Of a stretch of 44,691 nt of DNA, positions 7,747 through 15,460 are shown piece by piece. Every line of letters starts with the position of its first letter. Position 1 is the first letter of the stretch. Below the pieces are notes generated by a model, which ran no database searches, had not been told where the DNA came from, and was given only the letters and a program-made list of their open reading frames with translations. Made by a program: the position numbers and the translations under genes. Source of the stretch: a virus; the IMG/VR virus record IMGVR_UViG_3300032562_000056, positions 1 to 44,691 of that record; one strand, given 5' to 3'.

Positions 7747-8519
7747 ACGAAGAAGCCCTGCGGGTCAGAGTGAACAAGGTTAAGTGGTACCACACCATGG
7801 AAGTGCCGGGCACCAGCATCGTCACCCACGGCCACAGTCTCGGACTGGAGAAATCCTGGAACTGGATCAAGGAGCAGCTGAACGATTTGCACGCGCGCAA
7901 GCTGCTTAAAGGTCCGGCCCTCGACATAGGCTGTCGCGACGGCATGTTCAGTTTTTGGCTGGAGGACAACGGCATCGAGCCAGTCACCGGCATTGATAAC
8001 AACATCAGCGAAGGCATTGGCCTGATGCGCGAACTACGCGGGTCCAAGCTGACGATCCGGGAAAAGTCCGTGTATAGCTTGGATCGGGACAACCAGTTCC
8101 GCACCGTGCTGTTCATGGGCGTCCTGTACCACCTGCGGTATCCAATCAATGGCATATCTGCCGTCGTGGGCGCGACCCAGACCGGCGGCATCATTGTCGT
8201 GGAATCTGGATTCTACGGGCCAAATGACGAGCCGCTGATCCACTGCCCGGTCACGACGTCGCCGTGGGACGCGACCAGTTGCACTTTCTTTAATCTGAGG
8301 GGGCTGGACGAAACTTTCGCGTCCTTTGGCTGTAAACGGGTTGGTGAAGCTGTTTTCATGGACCACGGCAAGGATGACCATACCCTGCGCGGCATGGCGG
8401 TCTACACCAAGTGCCGGGAGATGCGCTTTGATTACTGGGAAGGCATTCACCGCGACTACACCAACCTGGACGAAAGCGCCAGCAGCCGACTTATTCGGTC
8501 GGAAGTTGCCGAGCTATGA
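7734..8519 (+). CDS. SAM-dependent methyltransferase, CmoB-like (DUF1698 type)
   Basis: A 261-aa class I methyltransferase. The opening KVKWYHTMEVPG matches the WYH region of CmoB-type enzymes, the SAM-binding loop is LDIGCRDGMFSFWLE (about residues 63-77), and VLFMGVLYHLRYP around 125-137 matches the GxLYHxxxP motif of that family. True CmoB modifies tRNA wobble uridine using carboxy-SAM. Here the gene is embedded between glycosyltransferases with overlaps on both sides (13 bp with the previous gene, ATGA with the next), so methylation of a sugar (capping or tailoring of a glycan) is more likely. In host polysaccharide loci, CmoB-like methyltransferases of this type often sit among glycosyltransferases. 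The enzyme class is well supported; the substrate is inferred. Confidence 0.82.
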   Translation: MDTLNEEALRVRVNKVKWYHTMEVPGTSIVTHGHSLGLEKSWNWIKEQLNDLHARKLLKGPALDIGCRDGMFSFWLEDNGIEPVTGIDNNISEGIGLMRELRGSKLTIREKSVYSLDRDNQFRTVLFMGVLYHLRYPINGISAVVGATQTGGIIVVESGFYGPNDEPLIHCPVTTSPWDATSCTFFNLRGLDETFASFGCKRVGEAVFMDHGKDDHTLRGMAVYTKCREMRFDYWEGIHRDYTNLDESASSRLIRSEVAEL

Positions 8520-9145
8520 ACGTGAAGCTGCTTACGCTATACGACGCGGGCTACGCTCAGGTGGGCGATCAGTGTGCCAAGTCGCTGCGGACGCACGCGG
8601 CGGCCATGGGTGTTGGCTTGGACGTATACACGGAGTTATTGGACCCAGGGGTGCATCCGTCCTGGAACAAAATAGCCGCCCTCCAAACGACGCTGTCGGA
8701 TTTACAGGATGGGGACTGGGCGGTGTGGATTGACGCCGACTGCCTGCTGCTTCGTCCGTTTGCGCTGGTGGACGACTTGGGCGACAAACTTCAGTTTGAC
8801 CTGCTGGGAGCCTCCGACTGGAACGGCCTGTGCGCCTGCGTGCTGGCGGTTAAGAAGTGTGCCTGGACCGACTGGTTTTTACCTACGCTTAGCCGGTGCG
8901 GAGACGTCAAGGACGACGACCGCTACGGGGCGGCTTTAGGGCCTAAGTGGGAGCAGAACACCATTAAGGGGCTGCTCAACGAGTTTCCTGCGGTGGCCCG
9001 CCGGATTTCCTTTTTGGACTCGAACTGGATAGCAGACATGCCGTGGTACGATCCAGAGCGGCTAAAGCCGCTGCACCACTTCGGAGCCTTAACCCAGAAT
9101 CAGCGTTTAAGCATGATGCGAGAATACCCTTATGGCGTGGCCTGA
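8516..9145 (+). CDS. Glycosyltransferase, GT34/GT-A-like (galactosyltransferase type)
   Basis: A 209-aa GT-A enzyme. WAVWIDADCLLLRPF (about residues 68-82) gives a DxD motif at D73/D75 for Mn-nucleotide-sugar binding, and the preceding SWNKIAALQTTL helix matches the GT34 (GMA12/MNN10-like) layout where a lysine and conserved helix precede the WxDxD strand. The C-terminus has WYDPERLKPLHHFG, resembling the His-containing end of such enzymes. It is short for the family but internally complete. It overlaps the methyltransferase stop by 4 bp and runs 14 bp into the next gene, so it is translated in one operon. It keeps the metal site that the neighbouring giant proteins lack. Sugar specificity cannot be read from sequence. 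Confidence 0.72.
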   Translation: MNVKLLTLYDAGYAQVGDQCAKSLRTHAAAMGVGLDVYTELLDPGVHPSWNKIAALQTTLSDLQDGDWAVWIDADCLLLRPFALVDDLGDKLQFDLLGASDWNGLCACVLAVKKCAWTDWFLPTLSRCGDVKDDDRYGAALGPKWEQNTIKGLLNEFPAVARRISFLDSNWIADMPWYDPERLKPLHHFGALTQNQRLSMMREYPYGVA

Positions 9146-11858
9146 ACAACCCTCGGTAAACGGACTCATGGTCATCGGACCGGATGACCTGAAGGAAAAC
9201 GCAATGAACGCGGCCTTCTGCTTTATCCGGCAAACCTGGCCGCTCAAAAGCTTGATCGTCATCAACGGCAGCGGACGCGCCATAAGCCTGCCGCCGGAGG
9301 TAAAGGTGGTGGAGTCCGGCGGCAGCATCCAGGAGCTTAAGAACGCCGCCCTGGAGCTGGCCCAGGCCGAGTGGTGCTTCCCCTGGCTGCCAAACTACTG
9401 GTACGACCCCGACTACATCGACTTTCACATGCGGGCAGTCACCAACAGTCTCCACCTGGTCAGCAGCGCTTCCGGCGTCGAGCAGCCGGACGACAATGCC
9501 GCCTGCTTCGCCTTTTTCCGCTCTGCGCTGGGTCTGATCCGCTACAACGCTGAGGGAAATGAGCGTACCTTCGCGGAACAGTTTGTGCCTTCGATTACGC
9601 TGATTCAGACGAAGCGTTTAAGCTACCGGATAGGACTTATTACTCACCCGTTCAAGGTCGGGCCTTTCCCGCCAGAGATAAAGTACAGCATCCGCTGCTA
9701 CCTGGTTTTAGGCCGGTACGGTGACTTGCTGAACGTGCTGCCGATCTTCAAGCATTTGTTCGACGCTACCGGCGAAAAGCCCAACGTGGTGATCAGCCAG
9801 GACTTTGCGGATGCGGCGGCCTGGGTCAGCTACTGGAATCCGGTCATTTATCCCGGTAAGTTCGACTTGACGCAACCGGCGCTGGAATGGGCGTCGACAC
9901 GGTATACCGAAGTGGTGGTCATGCAGCCCTGTACCCGTGATTTCACGATGGACTACAGGTGCCGGAGCTACTGTGAAGAACCCTGGGCCGCGCTGGGCCT
10001 GCTGCCTTTGCGCGGAAAGCTGCCGCTGGTGCTGGATGGCCGTGACCTGGCGGGCGAACTGGAGCTGGCCAAGCTTCACCTGCGCAACCGCACGCCCACG
10101 ATCCTGGTGGCCCTGCAAGGCAAGTCCAGCCCGTTTCCGCACGCCGTCCGGCTGCGGGAATGGATCGCCACCAAGTACGGATCGGCGGTAGTCTGGCTGG
10201 ATGACGTCAAAGCGTCCACGCTGACTGATTTCCTGACCCTGATGGACGCGGCTGACCTGTTGATAACCGTGGACACCGCCTTCCTCCACCTGGCGCAGGC
10301 AGTTAAGATTCCAGTGATTGCCTACTTGAACACCCTGGCAGGCTCCTGGAGCGCCACCGTGCCCTGCTGTAACCTGGCCAAGACTTTTCGCTACACGGAC
10401 GCCTTGGACACGGACGCCTTGGACACTGCCGTTAATCGCGTGATGTTCCGCCTGTTCTGGCACGTGCATCCGGAAGTGGTAAACGAGCAGGCGTCCAATA
10501 CCTGGCCGCCCTGGCAGCTGTCAGGCAGCAACACACTGGCGGACATCGCCAAACTGACGTCAGCAGAACCGATTGATGTTATTGTCTACACGCCCGGTGA
10601 CACGTATTTCGTGCCGGATGTTGAGCGCATTCTGCGGGCCAAGCTGTGCGAAGCAGACTGTTTCTATGGCCTGCGCCGACAAGTGGCCATGCCGGGAACG
10701 CATACCTCGGCGGATTTGGAGCGCAATTCTGTGCCCAGCCCGGAGGTGGAGTTTTACGCTTTCACCTACGGCTGGTGGCAGCGGCACCGCAGCCTGCTGG
10801 AAACGGCGGACGTGGACATTCGCCAGCTCATGGAGGCGGAGGACTGCGCCAGCGCCGACCTGTTGGCGTACCGGCTGTTCCGCCAGGAAACCGTTGCAAG
10901 GTCCAGCTTGCGCCGGACCAGCCACAAGCGCAAATCCCGCGAAGTAGTGGACCACATCCGGAATTACTATCGCCGGATGAAAGCGGCACCGAAAGAGCCG
11001 CTCATTGACTTGACCAATTACGCGCTGTCCAATTACCAGAGCGGCATCGGCGACATGTTGGTCATGTCCTCCCTGCCCCGGGTCTCTACGGAGCAGGGCG
11101 GCTATACGCATATCTTTCACGCCGATGCCAAGTTTGAGACGTTGATCAAGCACAACCCCTGGTACAAGCCGTACGACGGCAGGCCGCCGGTGTCTTCCGA
11201 CTTTTTGCAAAAGACCTTCGACCTGGGCAACGGCCATTTGATGCAGCGCCTGCAACGGGCATGGGGCTATCGGGCCGACTTGCTGCCCCGGGCCACGGTG
11301 GTCTGTCCCCAGGACAAGGTGCCGGGCCGCTGCGTGCTGCATTTTGAACCCGGGGCGCACGCCCAGTGGCAGCGGCGGCGCGTGCATGGCCGGGCGCGCG
11401 AAGTGTACCCGTCGACTTTCAAGGTGATCCAGGAGTTTGTGGACGCCCACCGCGCCGACATGTCCTTTGTGGAGATAGGCCAGACCTGCCACAACCTGAA
11501 CGGGGTGGAGGACCGCACCGGTCGCAGCCTGGATGAATCCATTGCCTTGATGTCCGGCAGTGAATGGTTTTTAGGCATTGTCAGCGGGCCAATGCACCTG
11601 GCTTCCGCGCTGGGGCTTAAGTGCGTGGTGGTGCTTAACTTCCCCAGCGCCAGGGAAATCATGCTGCCCACGCTGGTGGATATAAACCAGGTGGAGAGTG
11701 AATGGCTGTACCCGCAGGCGTGCCACTTGCACCAGGACTCCGAAGGACCGCTGGTGAAACTTTTCAGCCTGCGCAACCTGGAACTGGCTTTTGCCGGTGG
11801 ACTGTACCCGTACTGGTCCAACGAGTATCTGTCTTTGATCGACGAGCCGCTATGGTGA
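9132..11858 (+). CDS. Giant fused glycosyltransferase: degenerate GT2-like + two GT9-like domains
   Basis: A 908-aa paralogue of the 701-aa island protein. Residues 1-170 repeat the GT2-like module (FIRQTWPLKSLIVINGSG ... WLPNYWYDPDYID), again without a clear DxD. Residues about 186-440 are GT9-like (YLVLGRYGDLLNVLP; ITVDTAFLHLAQAVKIPVIAYLN). After a middle region of uncertain fold (about 480-640, ending in the basic SSLRRTSHKRKSRE), a second GT9-like domain runs from about 650 to 890 (NYQSGIGDMLVMSSLP; GIVSGPMHLASALGLKCVVVLN). The sequence DALDTDALDT comes from a 15-bp tandem duplication. Chain length is far above single GT9 enzymes (about 350 aa), indicating stepwise domain fusion. It may build two linkages or use one GT9 domain as an acceptor-binding scaffold. 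Its end overlaps the GT17-like gene by 7 bp. Confidence 0.75.
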   Translation: MAWPEQPSVNGLMVIGPDDLKENAMNAAFCFIRQTWPLKSLIVINGSGRAISLPPEVKVVESGGSIQELKNAALELAQAEWCFPWLPNYWYDPDYIDFHMRAVTNSLHLVSSASGVEQPDDNAACFAFFRSALGLIRYNAEGNERTFAEQFVPSITLIQTKRLSYRIGLITHPFKVGPFPPEIKYSIRCYLVLGRYGDLLNVLPIFKHLFDATGEKPNVVISQDFADAAAWVSYWNPVIYPGKFDLTQPALEWASTRYTEVVVMQPCTRDFTMDYRCRSYCEEPWAALGLLPLRGKLPLVLDGRDLAGELELAKLHLRNRTPTILVALQGKSSPFPHAVRLREWIATKYGSAVVWLDDVKASTLTDFLTLMDAADLLITVDTAFLHLAQAVKIPVIAYLNTLAGSWSATVPCCNLAKTFRYTDALDTDALDTAVNRVMFRLFWHVHPEVVNEQASNTWPPWQLSGSNTLADIAKLTSAEPIDVIVYTPGDTYFVPDVERILRAKLCEADCFYGLRRQVAMPGTHTSADLERNSVPSPEVEFYAFTYGWWQRHRSLLETADVDIRQLMEAEDCASADLLAYRLFRQETVARSSLRRTSHKRKSREVVDHIRNYYRRMKAAPKEPLIDLTNYALSNYQSGIGDMLVMSSLPRVSTEQGGYTHIFHADAKFETLIKHNPWYKPYDGRPPVSSDFLQKTFDLGNGHLMQRLQRAWGYRADLLPRATVVCPQDKVPGRCVLHFEPGAHAQWQRRRVHGRAREVYPSTFKVIQEFVDAHRADMSFVEIGQTCHNLNGVEDRTGRSLDESIALMSGSEWFLGIVSGPMHLASALGLKCVVVLNFPSAREIMLPTLVDINQVESEWLYPQACHLHQDSEGPLVKLFSLRNLELAFAGGLYPYWSNEYLSLIDEPLW
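10394..10423 (+). repeat. Perfect 15-bp tandem duplication inside the giant glycosyltransferase
   Basis: CACGGACGCCTTGGA is present twice in a row. It keeps the frame and encodes a duplicated DALDT pentapeptide at the end of the first GT9-like domain. A perfect copy at nucleotide level suggests recent slippage. Confidence 0.9.
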
Positions 11859-12682
11859 TCAACGCATCCATCCTGCTTAATGAGCTGGAGCTGCTCAAGC
11901 TGCGGCTGCACGAGATGTACCGCGTGGTTGACCGCTTCTACGTGCTGGAGAGCCGGGTCACCTTCGCGGGCAGGCCCAAGCGGCTCAGCTACCAGGAGCA
12001 CGCCGACGAGTTCGAGCAGTGGCGCGATAAAATTGTATACATAGAGGTGCCGCCCTGCCCCAACCTGCCGGAAGATGCCCAGGCCGCCTCCTGGGCGCGC
12101 CAAAACTACCAGCGCGATTACTTGAAGGAAGTGCTGCCAAGGCTAAAGGAATTCGACGTGTTTAGCATCTGTGACGCTGACGAAATCATCAGCGCGCAGA
12201 CGATTCTAAACTACCGGCCTCGGGACGGCGCAGTCGGCCTGGAGCTGGCGTTCTTTCACTTCTACCTGAATTACGGGTGCGTCAACAAAGTCTGGAAGGC
12301 TCCTTATCTAGTACCCGGGTCGCTGTACAACCAGTATCCGGTGCATCGGCTGCGTCCGTTTGAACACTTCAGCTACAAGAGCGACCCCTATCCGCTGGCC
12401 AAGCGTTTGGAGCGCGCGGGCTGGCACTTTTCCTACTTGTTGGGTCCGGAAGGTCCTGGCCGGGTTCAGTACAAACTCAAAAATTACTCGCACTGCTTCG
12501 GGCGGCACACGCTGCCGATCCTGTACGCCCTCCAAGGCGACGTGCCGGTGGACATGCGGCGGCTGGGCAGGCAGGTGGACCCTAAAGGTGGCTTCATCTT
12601 CGACCGGATGCCGGACGCGCCGCTGCCGCGCTGGGTGACGGATAACCGGGCCGTGTACGAAAGCAAGGGGTACCTGCTGTGA
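11852..12682 (+). CDS. GT17-like glycosyltransferase (N-acetylglucosaminyltransferase family)
   Basis: A 276-aa protein; start ATG 11852 overlaps the preceding stop, and earlier in-frame codons lie inside the upstream gene. The front reads NELELLKLRLHEMYRVVDRFYVLESRVTFAGRPKRL in family order (residues 10-44, given here only as the signature start and end NELELL and GRPKRL), which is the diagnostic block of GT17 (beta-1,4-mannosyl-glycoprotein GlcNAc transferase family, widespread in bacteria and giant viruses). FDVFSICDADEI at 101-112 supplies the DxD (D108/D110). The C-terminal half has Trp/His-rich blocks (GWHFSYL, NYSHCFG) typical of the family. Bacterial GT17 members often act on surface glycans or glycoproteins. 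The family call is firm; the acceptor is unknown. Confidence 0.85.
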   Translation: MVINASILLNELELLKLRLHEMYRVVDRFYVLESRVTFAGRPKRLSYQEHADEFEQWRDKIVYIEVPPCPNLPEDAQAASWARQNYQRDYLKEVLPRLKEFDVFSICDADEIISAQTILNYRPRDGAVGLELAFFHFYLNYGCVNKVWKAPYLVPGSLYNQYPVHRLRPFEHFSYKSDPYPLAKRLERAGWHFSYLLGPEGPGRVQYKLKNYSHCFGRHTLPILYALQGDVPVDMRRLGRQVDPKGGFIFDRMPDAPLPRWVTDNRAVYESKGYLL

Positions 12683-13428
12683 CCTTGATCCTGACATTGC
12701 ACGACCGGGTTGAGCTGGTGCCGTACGTGCTGCGGTACTACACGCGGATGGGCGTAACGCGAATTGTCTACGCGCTGTGCAACGGCATCCGTCATCCGGT
12801 GTACGCTCAGGTTGCCGCCCTCAGCGGCGCGCTGGACTGGCACGTGCGACCGACCGTGCTGTGCTCCGAGTCAGACTACGCTTACAGCGAAACGGATGGC
12901 CTCAACGAAATCAGGCGCGAATTTGTCGAGCCGGAAGAATGGTACGTGCTGGCGGATGCGGATGAATTTCATTATTACGACGGGAAAAGCCTGGCGGAGG
13001 CTGCGGCCATGGCGGAGAGGGCGGGCTTTCGCTGCGTTCAAGGCGAGTTTAGGGACCGGTTTGCCGCTGACGGCGCGCTGCCGGTCATCCAGCCGGAGCG
13101 GACGTTAGACGAGCAGTTTCCGACCATGACCCAGTTTACCCGCTGGATGGGAGCCTGCTACCTTAAGGTTAGTCTATGCCAGGGCGGCCTGCCCATCCGC
13201 AGCGGTCACCATGAGTGCGACGAGGTGAGCTTTCCGTTTGGGTATACCCATCATTTTAAGTGGGTCAGCGGCATAAAGGAAATCTTGAAGAGCAGGCACG
13301 AGCGCCAGCTGGCCGCGCACATCAACTGGGCCTGGGAGCAGGCTAAAGCCTTGAGCCTGCTGGAAACACCGGATTACCTGAGCGACCCAAAGTGCAAAAG
13401 TGAACCGGCAAGTCAAATAGGAGTATGA
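12679..13428 (+). CDS. GT-A glycosyltransferase (GT2/GT92-like), first of a tandem pair
   Basis: A 249-aa protein starting at GTG 12679, which overlaps the previous TGA by 4 bp. LADADEFHYYDG (D93/D95) is the metal-binding DxD, in the style of the Glyco_tranf_2_4 / GT92 families, where a short LTLHDRVELVPYVLRYYTRMGV front replaces the usual GT2 beginning. Later conserved blocks shared with its neighbour are DWHVRP (53-58), IRSGHH and THHFKW. The shared blocks show that this gene and the next arose by tandem duplication. It is probably a cytoplasmic enzyme adding one sugar to the island's glycan. Confidence 0.75.
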   Translation: MTLILTLHDRVELVPYVLRYYTRMGVTRIVYALCNGIRHPVYAQVAALSGALDWHVRPTVLCSESDYAYSETDGLNEIRREFVEPEEWYVLADADEFHYYDGKSLAEAAAMAERAGFRCVQGEFRDRFAADGALPVIQPERTLDEQFPTMTQFTRWMGACYLKVSLCQGGLPIRSGHHECDEVSFPFGYTHHFKWVSGIKEILKSRHERQLAAHINWAWEQAKALSLLETPDYLSDPKCKSEPASQIGV

Positions 13429-14165
13429 CGCTGATAATACCCGTATACGACCGCACCTACCTGCTCCCGTTCCTGCTGAAGTACTACCAGCAGCGCGGAG
13501 TGACGCGGTTCGTGTACGCCGCGTGGCGAGGGATTAAGTGCCCCGTCTACGCTGAGCTGGCGAAACACAGCCAGGGACTCGACTGGCACGTGCGGCCAAA
13601 CCAGTTTTGCGCGTACAACCTGTACAACTCAACCGACGAAACAGTGGCGCTCAACCGGGCGCGCCGGGAGTTCGTGGCGGCTGACGTATGGTTTCTGGTG
13701 GCCGACCTGGACGAACTGCACGACTACGGCGGCAAATCCTTTCCGGACATGGCCGCCCAGGCCCAGCAGGAAGGCTATAAGGTCGTGCGCAGCCGGTTTG
13801 TGGACCGGTTTGCGCCGGAAGGGGCGCTGCCGCCGGTGAAGCTGGACGTCAGTCTGGATGCGCAATTCCCGTGGGCGACTTCCATGACCAAATGGTCCGG
13901 CGCAAATGTCCACAAGATTGGACTGCACCGAGGGGACGTGACGATCCGGTCGGGACACCACAACAGCATGGAAATACCGCTTAATTTTGGAGATACGCAC
14001 CATTTCAAGTGGTACGACGGAGTTCGGCCTTCGCTGCTGGCCCGGGTTCGGTCCAACATCTACTGCGCCTGGGAGCGCGAACGGTCGCTGGCCATACTCG
14101 ACAGCCCAAACTTTTTTCAGAATCCGAAGCTGGAAGTCAGACCAGCTGCCGTTCTTGGGGTTTAA
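13425..14165 (+). CDS. GT-A glycosyltransferase (GT2/GT92-like), second of a tandem pair
   Basis: A 246-aa paralogue of the preceding gene, co-linear over its whole length (MTLII/MTLIL starts, DWHVRP, DRFAxxGALP, IRSGHH, THHFKW, and ends VLGV/QIGV). The metal motif is VADLDELHDYGG (D94/D96). It overlaps the previous stop by 4 bp and has GGAG just before ATG 13425, one of few Shine-Dalgarno-like sequences here, though too close to the start to be ideal. Divergence of the residues around the DxD (FHYYDG versus LHDYGG) and of the region 60-80 suggests different sugar or acceptor choice. It closes the island: its stop overlaps the stop of a convergent small gene. Confidence 0.75.
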   Translation: MTLIIPVYDRTYLLPFLLKYYQQRGVTRFVYAAWRGIKCPVYAELAKHSQGLDWHVRPNQFCAYNLYNSTDETVALNRARREFVAADVWFLVADLDELHDYGGKSFPDMAAQAQQEGYKVVRSRFVDRFAPEGALPPVKLDVSLDAQFPWATSMTKWSGANVHKIGLHRGDVTIRSGHHNSMEIPLNFGDTHHFKWYDGVRPSLLARVRSNIYCAWERERSLAILDSPNFFQNPKLEVRPAAVLGV

Positions 14166-14350
14166 CTGGCCATCGGCACGATGGGCGGCATCGGCTTGGG
14201 CGCGTCCACCGGCTGCTGGCTGCGCTGGGCGGCGCGGCGGGCCATGTCCAGACCGAAGTCAGCCTGGGCGGAGCGGTCGATCACCGGCAGCCCGTCCGGC
14301 CTGGGCGCGGTGAACTGCTGAGCCGTCGCTATAGATTTATTCAAGTCCAT
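14162..14350 (-). CDS. Small Pro/Ala/Gln-rich protein of unknown function
   Basis: A 62-aa reading frame from ATG 14350 to TAA 14164, filling the gap between the glycan island and the primase gene and overlapping the island's last stop. The sequence is hydrophilic, mostly disordered, with an ADFGLDMARRAAQ helix and a proline-rich end (DAPKPMPPIVP). No family recognised. The precise fit of the frame into the gap is the main support. A TTTAGG lies upstream of the start as a possible weak ribosome binding site. Confidence 0.5.
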   Translation of the reverse strand: MDLNKSIATAQQFTAPRPDGLPVIDRSAQADFGLDMARRAAQRSQQPVDAPKPMPPIVPMAS

Positions 14351-14380
14351 GGCCTAAATACAACAGAGTAGGATCAGATT

Positions 14381-15460
14381 ATGATCGGACCATTGTTAAA
14401 ACGAGAGATCGAAAGCATGTTTACGGTGGTGGCGGACAAGTCCTCCGCCGAGGAACTGGTGTTCCTTTGTCCGGAATGCGGCGACCATTCCGGCCACCGG
14501 TCGGTGAACCTGCGCACCGGCTTCACCTTTTGCTTCCGGTGCAACAAGGGCGCGCACAACAAGGGCAATTTCATGGCCTGGTCCAAGGCCCTGGGCTACC
14601 AGTTCCTGAACTCCGACAACGGCTACAGCAACGTGCCGCTGGAGGAGCTGCTGAACAATCCGCCAGCGGTCAGGACCAAGATGCCGGTGCTCAAGCCGGT
14701 GGACCTGCCGGTGGGCTTCACCCGGCTGGAGGATGACCCCGACAGCGCCTACACGGAGCTGATCCGCCGCATGGCCAAGCGAAAAAATCTGGACCTGAAA
14801 GCGTTCATCGAGGCGGGCGCGGGCTTCACGGAGCAGGGCCTGTGGGAGCCGTACTGCATTTTTCCCGTCTACGATTCCAAGATGCCCGTCTACTATCAGG
14901 GCCGCACGTACGTGGACGTGCCGGGCGAGCCGACCAAGCGTTTCCCCAACCGCAAGGACGTGACCTACGGTGCGTCCTACTGGGTGTACAACATCGACGA
15001 GGTGCGGACGGTCAAGCCCAATGTCATCATCATGGTGGAATCCATCCTGAACGTCCTGTCGCTGAAGCGCAAGCTGCGCGCGCTCCACCTGGAGCACAAG
15101 TACGTGCCGGTGTGCGTGTTCAAGCACTTTGTCAGCCAGGTGCAAGTGCAGAAGCTGCTGCTCTGCGGCGCGGAGGAGTTCTGCCTGCTGTTCGACCACG
15201 ACGCCATCGCCCTGACCTGGAAGTCGGTGGCCGCGTTTAGCAACCTGACCCGGGTGACGATTGCGGAAATGCCGCAGCTGGAGGGCAACAAGAAGGCCGA
15301 TGCCAACGATGATGTAGACGCCGCCTGGGACGCCATCCGCAACCGCAAGCGCTACAGCGCGGCGGCGGTGACGGGCAATCTGGTCACCGTGGACCCGCTC
15401 CGGGCCATGAAGCAAGCCTGTGACATAACCAAGCTCCGAATCGGTTCTATACCGGTATGA
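14381..15460 (+). CDS. DNA primase (zinc ribbon + TOPRIM, no helicase domain)
   Basis: A 359-aa primase that lays RNA primers for lagging-strand synthesis. The zinc ribbon is C30-PE-C33 with H36/H39 nearby and C51-FR-C54. The TOPRIM core shows VIIMVESILNVLSL (catalytic E220) and LLFDHDAIAL (D272/D274), followed by the NDDVDAAWDAI region. The chain ends without a RecA-type helicase domain, unlike T7 gp4, so the replicative helicase must be encoded elsewhere. It overlaps the GroES-like gene by 4 bp. The gap before it contains no Shine-Dalgarno core closer than AGGA at about 12 nt from the start. Assignment to the DnaG/T7-type primase family is firm. Confidence 0.9.
   Translation: MIGPLLKREIESMFTVVADKSSAEELVFLCPECGDHSGHRSVNLRTGFTFCFRCNKGAHNKGNFMAWSKALGYQFLNSDNGYSNVPLEELLNNPPAVRTKMPVLKPVDLPVGFTRLEDDPDSAYTELIRRMAKRKNLDLKAFIEAGAGFTEQGLWEPYCIFPVYDSKMPVYYQGRTYVDVPGEPTKRFPNRKDVTYGASYWVYNIDEVRTVKPNVIIMVESILNVLSLKRKLRALHLEHKYVPVCVFKHFVSQVQVQKLLLCGAEEFCLLFDHDAIALTWKSVAAFSNLTRVTIAEMPQLEGNKKADANDDVDAAWDAIRNRKRYSAAAVTGNLVTVDPLRAMKQACDITKLRIGSIPV
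15443..15458 (+). promoter_or_regulatory. GGTTCTA element merged with palindrome ATACCGGTAT over a start codon
   Basis: GGTTCTA (15443-15449) is directly followed by the perfect 10-bp palindrome ATACCGGTAT (15449-15458), whose last bases are part of the ATG at 15457 of the GroES-like gene. It could be an operator or part of a start signal lying inside the primase 3' end. Seen in sequence; function is a guess. Confidence 0.3.
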
